A DNA stretch of 64,000 nt from JAUIIK01 sp963709995 (GTDB taxonomy: Bacteria > Chloroflexota > Chloroflexia > Thermomicrobiales > CFX8). The translations under genes and the position numbers were made by a program. This document shows, one piece after another, positions 8,834-16,636 of the stretch (positions within the stretch are counted from its first letter, which is position 1; each line of letters begins with the position of its first letter). The notes under the pieces were generated by a model. That model did no database searches and had not been told where the DNA came from. It saw only the letters and a list, made by a program, of their open reading frames with translations. Location: assembly GCA_963709995.1 (NCBI GenBank), contig CAVPYN010000008.1, forward strand, positions 1 through 64,000, given 5' to 3'.

Positions 8834-9442
8834 TCATCGGAGTTTCAGAATGTCGCCGCGGGTGATGATGCCGAGCGGTGTTTCACCGGTTCGACCGTTC
8901 TCGGTTACAACTGCGGCGACGAGCTGTTCATCAGCTAGCCCGTCCGCGACCCTGCCGATTTCCCATTCCCGTGCGACCGGCGCAACACAGAGATAATCGC
9001 GGGTTTGTATCAGGTCAAGCACGCTGGGATGTGAGTTGCCGCCCTCCTCATCGAGCCCGGCCACGTTGGCGACGATATCCCGGTAGGTGAGTAGATCAAG
9101 CAGTTTGCCTTTGGCGTCGACAACCACAAGTTGTGAGAAGCCTTTGGCAAGCATCGTGTCGCGAGCAGCCTTCCCATGTTGGTCGGATGAAACAGTCGTC
9201 ACCGGGCGTCTTGCCATCTCATAGGCGGTTTGTGCAGCCGAGCGAATGATCTTTTCGACTCCCTGGATGATCCGTAATGCCGCTTCCGGGCGAAGTGTCA
9301 GATCTGGATTGTGAGCGAGCGCGTTGCGCGTGGTCCGATAGCGTTCCGCCTGCGCGGCGATGCTCTGAGATCGGCCACCTGCCCGCTCCAGGAACTGGAT
9401 CGAGTCGTACATTCCAGGCCGATCATTTTCAAAACCGTGCAA
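8834..9442 (-). CDS. Two-CBS-domain protein with HEPN-like N-terminal segment
   Basis: From TTG at 9442 the product is 202 residues: an alpha-helical segment with RNALAH at 39-44 (an R-x4-H pattern as in HEPN proteins), then two CBS domains (about 73-130 and 140-200: LVVVDAKGKLLDLLTYRDIV, GETPLGIITRGDILKL). CBS pairs usually bind adenine nucleotides. The TTG has no ribosome binding site, and coding-like sequence continues upstream without ATG/GTG/TTG. A CTG at 9613 preceded nine bases earlier by GAGG is a plausible true start. The LOG-family gene follows closely. Confidence 0.7.
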   Translation of the reverse strand: MHGFENDRPGMYDSIQFLERAGGRSQSIAAQAERYRTTRNALAHNPDLTLRPEAALRIIQGVEKIIRSAAQTAYEMARRPVTTVSSDQHGKAARDTMLAKGFSQLVVVDAKGKLLDLLTYRDIVANVAGLDEEGGNSHPSVLDLIQTRDYLCVAPVAREWEIGRVADGLADEQLVAAVVTENGRTGETPLGIITRGDILKLR

Positions 9443-9741
9443 TACGGCGAGATTTGCGAGGAATAGATCGAGCGTCTTCAGCGCCTGTTCACCGGCATTG
9501 CACAGATCGCCGCCAGCGCGATCACGAATATCATCGATTTCGCTGATGTACGCATCAAGGTCTAGTCCAGGCGCGAATGACGCGGTATGGTGGTGGTTCG
9601 TGGGGCGTGGCAGTCGTGATTTCCTCTCAATCCGGGCAAACTCCGTCGGAAAACGGGATTGGAGATGCCGCGGTTACACTGCTGTAATAATCGGCAACGA
9701 TAACATCTTCCGGAGGTTCGTTCTCCTGGAAAGGGATCATC

Positions 9742-10419
9742 ATGGCGCGTGTGCTTGTGATCGAGGACGATCGCCGCATCTCCGAGCTCCTCAGGATCTA
9801 TCTCGACAGTGAGGGGCACGATGTCACACAAGCATTTGATGGCCGTAAAGGCGTTCGTCTCGCTGCCCTGGAAGATCCCGACCTGGTTATTCTGGATTTG
9901 ATGCTCCCGGGTCTTCATGGCCGGGACGCTTGCCTGGCGATCCGGCAGCGCTCGACCGTCCCGATTCTGATGCTAACCGCGTTGGATGACGACCGCGATG
10001 TGGTGGAAGGGCTCGATGTCGGCGCCGACGACTACGTCACGAAACCCTTCGAGCCACGGGTCTTGATGGCCAGAGTTCGCGCGGCGCTACGTCGCGCGGG
10101 AGGGGCGTCCGATCTTGTGAGTCAAATCGTCTTCGGAGATATTGAAATGCGCCCCGAAGAGCGCGCCGTCTACATCAGCGGATGTCCGGTCGACCTTCGA
10201 GCAAAAGAGTTTGAACTTCTGCTTGCGTTGATCGAAGCTCCGAATGTCGTGCAAACGCGCGGAAATCTACTCGAGTCGGTATGGGGGCGGGAATATGACG
10301 TGGATACCCGCACCGTAGATGTACACATCAACAGGCTCCGAACGCGAATCGCCGGGTCCGCCTGTGAAATCGCAACGGTGCGCGGTGTAGGTTACCGGCT
10401 AGTCGAACGTCTCGCCTGA
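9742..10419 (+). CDS. OmpR/PhoB-family response regulator (orphan)
   Basis: 225 residues. The receiver domain has the acidic pair EDD (8-10), phospho-acceptor Asp52 in ILDLMLPG, Thr in MLTA and Lys in VTKPFEP. The C-terminal winged helix (about 128-222) carries LRAKEFELLLAL and the recognition region TRTVDVHINRLRTRI. GGAAAGGG lies a few bases before the ATG. No kinase gene is adjacent; the only histidine kinase in the window is at 22243-23772. The gene converges on a glycosyltransferase gene six bases away. Confidence 0.92.
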   Translation: MARVLVIEDDRRISELLRIYLDSEGHDVTQAFDGRKGVRLAALEDPDLVILDLMLPGLHGRDACLAIRQRSTVPILMLTALDDDRDVVEGLDVGADDYVTKPFEPRVLMARVRAALRRAGGASDLVSQIVFGDIEMRPEERAVYISGCPVDLRAKEFELLLALIEAPNVVQTRGNLLESVWGREYDVDTRTVDVHINRLRTRIAGSACEIATVRGVGYRLVERLA

Positions 10420-10425
10420 CGCTTG

Positions 10426-11904
10426 TCAAATTCGGTTTCGCCAGGCTCGCAGCCGACTCTTCCATGATGGCTCGCCAACTCGCTGTGAACCTTCATAGTC
10501 GGTTAGCGCTTGTTCTTTTTCGGCGACCGCGCGTTCGAGATGGCGGGCGTAATCCGCCGTCTCGGTGTAGAGGCGTTCGAGTTTGTGGACATAATCAGTT
10601 CCAGCACTTGCCGAATCACGGTTGCTCCAGGGCTCCGCACAGTAAGTGGTCAGAGGCAGCGTGACCTTTTCCCAGGTGTAACGATCCGCTACTCTCGCGA
10701 TATGCTGCCGGGTCCGGCGTTGATGCTCGCGATCCAACAAGCGCTTGATTGCGTTTGCGACCGCCAGTGGATCGGCCGCTGGCACAACCTCCCCGATGCG
10801 CTCGGCCGTGATCAGATCCGCCATCACGTCACCCCCCGTTGCCACCACTGGCACACGGCACCAGAGGTTGTCGAGGACGCGTGTGCGGAACGCGAATCGT
10901 GATTCGATCGTCGGGTGATGAAGGGATAACGTCATAGAAGCCTGCATGATCCAGTTCTGGCGCTCCGCGTAGGGGACCCAGTCATTGAAGAACACATGCT
11001 CTCCGGTCAGTTTGAGCTCATCGGAGAGCGCGATTGCGCGCTCGATAGCGGCCATCTCTGCGATTTCATGGCCCGGACTGCGCGTGCCCATGAACACGAG
11101 CCTGCAATCCCGATGCTCGTCAACAAGCAATTTGATGGCTCGAATGGCTGTCTCCGGGTCCAGCCAGTTCCAGATGCCGCCGTTCCAGAGCACGATCGCA
11201 TCACGTTCACCAATTGGCTCGAACCTTTCCCGGGGACCCGGACCGCTTGGAATCGGTTTCCGCTCCGGCAGCCCGAAAGGGACGATGTCGATCAGGTTGC
11301 GAAGTTCGGGGTCCATGCCGGATTGTCTGACGGAAAGCCGGCCCGCCGCGGTCAGCGCTCCAAGCCAGAAATCGCGCTGTCGTTCTGAAGCGCAGATAAA
11401 GTAGTCGCCAACTTGAAGCAAGCGCGTCAGGATCTCCAGGTCATCCTTGCGCTGAGCGTCGCCACGCTCCGGATCGATCCGGGCATATTCGAGTTTTTCG
11501 AGTATCCACGGAGCGTAGAGGTCGATGACAAAGTATCGATTGGAAAGAACCCCGGCCGGAAGGTGCAAATAGGGCGGAATCTGGGAAATGACGACCTCGT
11601 GTTGTTCGATCAACCCTGCCAGGCGCTTGGCTCGTTCGTCGCTCGTTCCGGGGCCGTATGGGACAATCGTTACACCCGGAAGCGGCGTCATCGCTGGCTG
11701 CGTGGGCGTCGCCAGTGTAACCGGTTGTCGCGCGCCGACAGCCGCAGCGATGTGCCAGTACCGTATGCCCGAGCCCGCCATGTTGGGGCCGACCGTATCA
11801 GCGGAAATAACAAGCACGCGAGAAAGTGAGGACACGATCGTTACCGCCGGATCCTTTCGAACGCGAAACTCTTCGACCGGAGACTGGTCGGCCGTCATTG
11901 TCAA
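10426..11904 (-). CDS. GT4-type (GT-B fold) glycosyltransferase
   Basis: About 490 residues. The N-terminal Rossmann half begins VLVISADTVGPNMAGSGIR and the acceptor side includes ISQIPPYLHLP. The C-terminal nucleotide-sugar half has IVLWNGGIWNWLDPETAI, the LVFMGTR strand, and LDNLWCRVPVVATGGD in place of the usual E-x7-E loop. A coiled-coil-like tail (about 440-475) follows. The 5' end overlaps the divergent family 2 glycosyltransferase gene; GTG at 11835 is an alternative start. It probably works with that neighbour on a surface glycan. Confidence 0.8.
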   Translation of the reverse strand: MTMTADQSPVEEFRVRKDPAVTIVSSLSRVLVISADTVGPNMAGSGIRYWHIAAAVGARQPVTLATPTQPAMTPLPGVTIVPYGPGTSDERAKRLAGLIEQHEVVISQIPPYLHLPAGVLSNRYFVIDLYAPWILEKLEYARIDPERGDAQRKDDLEILTRLLQVGDYFICASERQRDFWLGALTAAGRLSVRQSGMDPELRNLIDIVPFGLPERKPIPSGPGPRERFEPIGERDAIVLWNGGIWNWLDPETAIRAIKLLVDEHRDCRLVFMGTRSPGHEIAEMAAIERAIALSDELKLTGEHVFFNDWVPYAERQNWIMQASMTLSLHHPTIESRFAFRTRVLDNLWCRVPVVATGGDVMADLITAERIGEVVPAADPLAVANAIKRLLDREHQRRTRQHIARVADRYTWEKVTLPLTTYCAEPWSNRDSASAGTDYVHKLERLYTETADYARHLERAVAEKEQALTDYEGSQRVGEPSWKSRLRAWRNRI

Positions 11905-13117
11905 CTATAATGGCGATCCGTTTCTGGGCGCATGTCTCGCGGCGATTGAGCGGGTGCGATTGAAGCCACGCGCCGTGTTTGTTGTCGACAATGCGTCATC
12001 CGACGATTCGATGCTCGAACTCCACGGGTATCCCCGGGCAGAGGAGCTGAAGCTGCGCCGGAACCTTGGCTTCAGTGGTGGCGCGAACGCCGGACTGCGG
12101 CGCGTCGAGACGACCGTTGCCGTCGTGATGAATCCTGATGTTGAACTCGACCCGGATTTCGGAGATGCCGTAGTTTCGGCGTTTGTCGAGAACGAGCGGC
12201 TAGGTGTGGCGGGATCCCTGCTGCTCTATCCTGATGGCGTCACGATACAGCACGCAGGGGGCGTCTTCACCGGTCCGGATATGAGCACCGGGCATCTAGG
12301 ACGCGGAGAGAAGATCTCGCCAGCGTTCGAGCGCGAAACTCCAATTGATTTCGCGACTGGAGCGGCGGTCGGGCTCCGCATGGAAGCAGTCCGGCAGATC
12401 GGCGGGTTCGACACCCGGTTCGCGCCGGTCTACTACGAAGATGTTGATCTCGCTTCCCGAATGAGGCAGCGTGGGTGGGAAGTCAAGCTGATCCCTTCAA
12501 TGCGCGGGCTTCATCATGAAGGTGTAACGCTGGGCCAAAGCGGCAAGTACTACGTATATCTCCATCGAAACCGCATTCTCTATGCCCTGGAGCATCTGTC
12601 GTCGGAGGAGTGGAATGGTCGTTTCCTGCCAGCGGAGTTCAGCCGGTTGCGTGCGTATCTTGGCTCGCTCGACGCCCAGTCACCGGAGGAGGTCGTTGGC
12701 GCGGAGAGCATAGATCTGCTGTTGCGCCAGATCGATTTACTCGACGGAACCGCACCGGCGAATTCGATGCCGTTGAGTCCCACGGGTCTGACCGTGCCGA
12801 TCGAAGACCTCAACCGTACCCGCAGCGTTCAGGGGAAGCGAATCGTATCGCGGATTCCGCTGGCCGGCGCGATTCGCAACTTCTTCAACAACCTCGGTCC
12901 GAGATGGTACGTCGACCAGGCTCTCGCTGACCAGCGAGCCTTCAACGATGCCGTCGTGCGTGCATTCGAGGCGCAGCGCGATCGGGACGTTGCTGAAGAA
13001 CGCCTGAATCGCGAGCGAGTCGCAATGACGTTGCTGTTGGGCCTCATTCTGCTGGGTCGTATGCGGACCACTGGCGACCAGCCCGAACCCTGGGTCGAGC
13101 GAGAATCCGAACGGTAG
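11780..13117 (+). CDS. GT2 family glycosyltransferase (rhamnosyltransferase-like)
   Basis: The conserved domain opens VIVNYNGDPFLGACLAAI, followed by VVDNASSDDSM, RRNLGFSGGANAGL, the metal-binding region VMNPDVELDP, and GGFDTRFAPVYYEDVDL. This is the GT2 pattern of enzymes that transfer deoxysugars in cell-wall or O-antigen-like glycans. The C-terminal 150 residues are helical with a possible last hydrophobic helix (TLLLGLILLG). The frame is open from 11588, but that part only mirrors the opposite gene. ATG at 11780 is the last canonical start before the domain, so the 5' ends of the two divergent genes overlap. Confidence 0.82.
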   Translation: MLGPTVSAEITSTRESEDTIVTAGSFRTRNSSTGDWSAVIVNYNGDPFLGACLAAIERVRLKPRAVFVVDNASSDDSMLELHGYPRAEELKLRRNLGFSGGANAGLRRVETTVAVVMNPDVELDPDFGDAVVSAFVENERLGVAGSLLLYPDGVTIQHAGGVFTGPDMSTGHLGRGEKISPAFERETPIDFATGAAVGLRMEAVRQIGGFDTRFAPVYYEDVDLASRMRQRGWEVKLIPSMRGLHHEGVTLGQSGKYYVYLHRNRILYALEHLSSEEWNGRFLPAEFSRLRAYLGSLDAQSPEEVVGAESIDLLLRQIDLLDGTAPANSMPLSPTGLTVPIEDLNRTRSVQGKRIVSRIPLAGAIRNFFNNLGPRWYVDQALADQRAFNDAVVRAFEAQRDRDVAEERLNRERVAMTLLLGLILLGRMRTTGDQPEPWVERESER

Positions 13118-13123
13118 TTGCGC

Positions 13124-13519
13124 CTATCCAGACATTCTTCGCGAAAGTGAATAGATCAGGGGTATCGTCACATCGGCCCCAAGATATACCTTGCGTGCCC
13201 AATACGCGCCGGGAAGAAACGGGACGAGGATGACTGCCGGGAGCAGGCAGATATAGAGGAAGTTCTCCCGTACAAGCAGAATGAGCAGGAATATTGTCAG
13301 GATCAGCAGTACCAGAAATGGGACTGACCACAGAATGGCCTGACTCGCGTGCCGCCGGACGAATGGATCCGACCCTTCATCGCCCGACAGATTCAGGAGC
13401 GGAACGAGAGGCGTGAACATATAGCCCAGCGCCGCGCCAAGGCGGCGCGGATCATCATCTAGCACCTCTTCAGGCAGGTCATCGGCCCTATCGGTCACCG
13501 GTCCAGCCTGCATCTCCAC
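13124..13519 (-). CDS. DUF4870-like small membrane protein
   Basis: 131 residues. An acidic soluble head precedes RRLGAALGYMFTPLVPLLNL, FVRRHASQAILWSVPFLVLL and two further hydrophobic helices ending near a GAYWARKVYLG segment. The helix pattern and the conserved FxRxHAxQA stretch fit the DUF4870 family, whose function is unknown. It converges tail to tail with the glycosyltransferase gene with a gap of six bases. Confidence 0.7.
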   Translation of the reverse strand: MEMQAGPVTDRADDLPEEVLDDDPRRLGAALGYMFTPLVPLLNLSGDEGSDPFVRRHASQAILWSVPFLVLLILTIFLLILLVRENFLYICLLPAVILVPFLPGAYWARKVYLGADVTIPLIYSLSRRMSG

Positions 13520-13627
13520 CCCATCGACGTCGTCCGGACCGGCTGTGTCGACCGCACGGCCATGGCAATCCTAGCGGATCTCAATATGATGCTCTCGTGC
13601 CACACTCGATTCGCGTTCCAACTGTGG

Positions 13628-14743
13628 TCAGGCAGAGAGCGGATCCAGGGTATAGCGCGCGTACTCATGCTGATCCGGTGGCCCTGGCGCCACGTATAGC
13701 TCACCGAGCGATGGTCGGGCAATGACTGATGCAAAGGTCATGTAGTCGCCCGGTCCGTCACCTTCATAGCGGCAAATCGCGTCCGGGGCGTTCGACCGAT
13801 CTCGGAAGAACTCCATCGTATCCTGGAGTGTCACGGACCCTCGGCTTTCTTCGATCAATTCGCGCATTCTTTCGAGGCGCGTGCAACTGTTGACAAGCCT
13901 ATCCCCTTGCGCCTGCTCTTCATCGAGAACCTCGGGAGCGATGAAGTGGTTCGCATGGGCGATTACTCCCCGATCAGGATTGACCACGCCCTCACGCTCA
14001 ACGGCAAGTTCGAGATCGACGGCATCCCCATCGCGATCCATGATGATGACGTTGCGAGAAGATGCCCGCTCGATGGTTGAAATTCTTTCCCGTGCGGCTG
14101 CAATGCTATCGAGCTCGAGGATCGTGCGTGACAGGAGATATCTCGGGAACCCCGGACGCCAACCGGTAGTGTTGATGAAGTTGGCGAAGACCGCCAGGCC
14201 GCGATCGTTGATCCCGATGTAGGAAATCTGGCCAGCAGGGGTCAGCATGAGCAGCGTGGGACGACCGTCATCGGGCGTGATTTTGACGACAATTCCGAGA
14301 TCGCGGGTGGGCGCCGGGAGGTCGGCGTTCTGGCCCGCAATCGGGATGCCGTCACCGGTTACGTCGCCACTGACCGCAAAGGTCGTGCATTCGTTGGCAA
14401 TCGCTTCGCGCCGCATTGCGGCGGACGCAGGTTCAACGCCGTCAGGTCCGGTTGTCCGCAACTCGGCGCGAAGTTGAAGGATGTAGGCGTCCGTCACCTG
14501 GATTCCAGCGCCACGGGCAAGTCCTTCGAGTTCAAGAGAGAACTTCGGCGTGTGTTGTTCGATATGGGGGATGTACAGCGCTGCTCGCCGCCGGGCCTCT
14601 TCGTGGTCGATTCCTGCTGCTGCGAGCTTGCCGAGCGCCATATCCAGGTGTTGCTGGACGAGAACGCCCGCTTTCTTACCGTGCTGGAAGCCGATTTCGT
14701 GCGGGCTGCCACTGAGCTCAAAGTATGGAAATGCTGCACCCAT
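13628..14743 (-). CDS. C45-family acyltransferase/peptidase (acyl-CoA:6-APA acyltransferase-like NTN hydrolase)
   Basis: 371 residues. The N-terminal part has GSPHEIGFQHGKKAG. The expected nucleophile is the Cys in NECTTFAVSG (about residue 119), followed by GIPIAGQNADLP, SYIGINDRGLAVFAN and a C-terminal half with IAHANHFIAPE. The layout matches C45 autoprocessing Ntn hydrolases, which cut or form amide bonds. ATG at 14743 is supported by GAGAGGGAAA. It is the last of four closely spaced minus-strand genes after two GNATs, 25 bases from the nearer one. The natural substrate cannot be told. Confidence 0.8.
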   Translation of the reverse strand: MGAAFPYFELSGSPHEIGFQHGKKAGVLVQQHLDMALGKLAAAGIDHEEARRRAALYIPHIEQHTPKFSLELEGLARGAGIQVTDAYILQLRAELRTTGPDGVEPASAAMRREAIANECTTFAVSGDVTGDGIPIAGQNADLPAPTRDLGIVVKITPDDGRPTLLMLTPAGQISYIGINDRGLAVFANFINTTGWRPGFPRYLLSRTILELDSIAAARERISTIERASSRNVIIMDRDGDAVDLELAVEREGVVNPDRGVIAHANHFIAPEVLDEEQAQGDRLVNSCTRLERMRELIEESRGSVTLQDTMEFFRDRSNAPDAICRYEGDGPGDYMTFASVIARPSLGELYVAPGPPDQHEYARYTLDPLSA

Positions 14744-14768
14744 AGAACTTTCCCTCTCGTACGATCAG

Positions 14769-15287
14769 TCACCACGGGTCTTCACGTAGCCGCGCCATCG
14801 GGAGCGCATCAACATAGTGTCCATCTCGAAACGCATATCTACGGTACAGCCCTTCGGCTTCGAAGCCAAACTTCCGGTACAGAGCTATCCCCGCCTGGTT
14901 GTCAGCATAGACCTCTAGATCCAATCGGAGGAGGTTGTACCAGTTGTCCGCCAGGTCGACGATCGCATCCATGAGCGCGGTACCAATGCCTCGTCCCTGG
15001 AAATCCTCATGCACGCCCATGCCGAGCGTCCCGGATCGTGCCAACCGGTCCCGTCCGACATGAAAGCCCGCAGCCCCGACGATCCGATCGTCAACAACGG
15101 CTGTTAGTAGCCGCGTGGCCCAATCGCTCCCTCCTCGCGCCGCCCAGTACGACTCAGAGCTGTAGGGGATCTGGAGCGTTCCGTAGACGACGGAACGTTG
15201 ATTGTGAATCATTGTGTATGCAGCCAGATCCGTTTCGCTCTTGTAGGCTCGAATCTCGACCGTGGTTGCTCCTTGTCGATCGATCAT
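14769..15287 (-). CDS. GNAT N-acetyltransferase
   Basis: 172 residues from the ATG at 15287, which overlaps the TGA of the upstream GNAT gene as ATGA. The acetyl-CoA pyrophosphate loop QGRGIGTALM is intact, followed by the C-terminal YRKFGFEAEGLYRRYAFRDG segment of RimJ/RimL-like enzymes. It is paralogous to the gene ahead of it. The longer open frame to 15461 lies inside the neighbour and is not used. Acceptor unknown. Confidence 0.85.
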   Translation of the reverse strand: MIDRQGATTVEIRAYKSETDLAAYTMIHNQRSVVYGTLQIPYSSESYWAARGGSDWATRLLTAVVDDRIVGAAGFHVGRDRLARSGTLGMGVHEDFQGRGIGTALMDAIVDLADNWYNLLRLDLEVYADNQAGIALYRKFGFEAEGLYRRYAFRDGHYVDALPMARLREDPW

Positions 15288-15784
15288 CGGTCGCCGCCTG
15301 CCATCAGGCGCGCCATCGACAACGCGGTTGCGTAATCGCCGTCTCGAAGGGCGAACTGGTGATGCGTTGCCTCGACCTCGAACCCGAAGCGTTCGTAGAG
15401 CTCGATAGCCCGGGTGTTTGAGGCGAATACCTTCAGTTCCAACCGGCGCAACCCGTACCAATGTTCGGCAAGGTCAATCAGCGCTTCGAGGAGCGTGGCG
15501 CCAGCATGTTGTACCCCGGACTCCGGTTCGATCGCGAGGACAACTTGGCCGACATGACTCCGGCGCCCGGCAAAGATTCTCAATGTACCGAATCCGACGA
15601 CACCGCTGGGATACTCGGCAACGAGCAAGCGCTCACTCCCCCTGTGGGTCGCGCGCGCTCTTGCTTCTTCCGAATTGAGCATCGGAGGGTGCAGGAGCTC
15701 GCTTGCAGCGTCCAGATCATTGTGAATTCGCTGGTACTCCTCGATGTCGGAAGGTTCGAACGGGCGTATGCGAATCGTTTCCAT
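15284..15784 (-). CDS. GNAT-family protein, paralogue of the next gene
   Basis: 166 residues. It shares with its neighbour the N-terminal IRIRPFEPSDIEEYQRIHN layout, the IDLAEHWYGLRRLELKVF strand and the YERFGFEVEATHHQFALRDG end. The acetyl-CoA loop reads VQHAGATLLEAL rather than the neighbour's QGRGIGTALM, so cofactor binding may be altered. It begins five bases after the membrane protein gene and overlaps the next gene by four bases, so all are probably one transcript. Confidence 0.82.
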   Translation of the reverse strand: METIRIRPFEPSDIEEYQRIHNDLDAASELLHPPMLNSEEARARATHRGSERLLVAEYPSGVVGFGTLRIFAGRRSHVGQVVLAIEPESGVQHAGATLLEALIDLAEHWYGLRRLELKVFASNTRAIELYERFGFEVEATHHQFALRDGDYATALSMARLMAGGDR

Positions 15785-15789
15785 AACGC

Positions 15790-16317
15790 CTACCTTCCGC
15801 GCGTCGCAATTCGCGCTATCAGGACGGAGCCAAACGCGAGCGCGCCAAAGAGCATAGCGAAGATGATTCTTCCGGCGGCTTCGTTCGCACGGCCAAGATC
15901 TAGCCCTACCGCGGAGATAGCCAGGCCGAAGACGCCGGATGCGAGCAAGAAGAGGGCGAGAACTCCAAATGGTGCGCCAGCGATCAGTCCGAACCGATTC
16001 GGACTAATTGAATTTCCGGACGCCTGCGCCAACTGACCGTAAGCCTTTGCGTATCGATACCAGAAGACCAGAGCGAAAACGATCGACAGGCCGAGGACCA
16101 TCAGGCCAGGATTGATGTGCGGGAGTGGCAAGATGAAGCGGATTAGCCAGGCAACAAGGGCGAAGATAAATGTTGCTGCCAGCGCTCCGACAATGAACAG
16201 TGCGTTTATCGTGGCCAATCGCGTGCCGTCGGCAATGGCTCCTCCGGTAGGAGCGAGGGACCGGCGCACGGCGCTCAGGAGGGATGGATTCTGATCGACC
16301 TGGAATTGAGACTGCAT
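15790..16317 (-). CDS. Hypothetical membrane protein, four or five helices
   Basis: About 175 residues with hydrophobic segments near 40-65, 72-88, 108-130 and 150-170, and a short soluble N-terminus. No family motif was recognised. ATG at 16317 is used rather than the TTG just before it. It is the first gene of the operon that continues with two GNATs and the C45 enzyme. A 20-bp palindrome lies about 50 bases upstream and may control it. Confidence 0.6.
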   Translation of the reverse strand: MQSQFQVDQNPSLLSAVRRSLAPTGGAIADGTRLATINALFIVGALAATFIFALVAWLIRFILPLPHINPGLMVLGLSIVFALVFWYRYAKAYGQLAQASGNSISPNRFGLIAGAPFGVLALFLLASGVFGLAISAVGLDLGRANEAAGRIIFAMLFGALAFGSVLIARIATRGR

Positions 16318-16369
16318 CAATGCACACCATTGCTGAAACGACTTTTGTCAGGATTGTATCGCTGAACTG

Positions 16370-16392
16370 ATAGCAACTGCAGTTGCTATACT
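16370..16392. promoter_or_regulatory. 20-bp perfect palindrome with overlapping -10-like box
   Basis: ATAGCAACTGCAGTTGCTAT (16370-16389) is a perfect palindrome between divergent genes. TATACT at 16387-16392 on the plus strand overlaps its right end and could be the -10 of the microprotein gene. This arrangement is typical of a repressor operator. No matching -35 was found, and the binding protein is unknown. Confidence 0.5.
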
Positions 16393-16440
16393 GAATGCTT
16401 GACAGTCGTCATCTGACCATGCAAGCAGGGAGGACGCACA

Positions 16441-16575
16441 ATGGGCAAGGCAGTTCTAGCGATCGTCATCATCGCCGTCATCGGTATCGTCGGGATGATG
16501 CTTTACCGATCAGCGGCCGGGGAGGATTTCCCGGATGATGAATGGTTCGAGTTCGAAGTTCCCGAAGAGGCCTAA
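16441..16575 (+). CDS. 44-residue single-pass membrane microprotein
   Basis: ATG at 16441 is preceded by an excellent ribosome binding site (GGGAGG, spacing 7). The product starts MGKAV, has one hydrophobic helix (about residues 5-22, mostly Ile/Val) and an acidic tail rich in Asp, Glu and Phe ending VPEEA. A strong terminator hairpin starts 15 bases after the TAA and a palindrome lies upstream, so it is a self-contained gene. The family is unknown. Such proteins often modulate a larger membrane partner, but nothing here identifies one. Confidence 0.7.
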   Translation: MGKAVLAIVIIAVIGIVGMMLYRSAAGEDFPDDEWFEFEVPEEA

Positions 16576-16590
16576 CAAGGACGCGAGGGA

Positions 16591-16622
16591 AACGAACGGC
16601 CACCGAATGGTGGCCGTTCGTT
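16591..16622. terminator. Bidirectional terminator hairpin
   Basis: A perfect 14-bp stem, AACGAACGGCCACC (16591-16604) with GGTGGCCGTTCGTT (16609-16622), and a GAAT loop. It lies between the converging microprotein gene (+) and proS (-), so it can serve both. There is no long T-run on either side. Confidence 0.7.
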
Positions 16623-16636
16623 GAGCATAGATCCTA

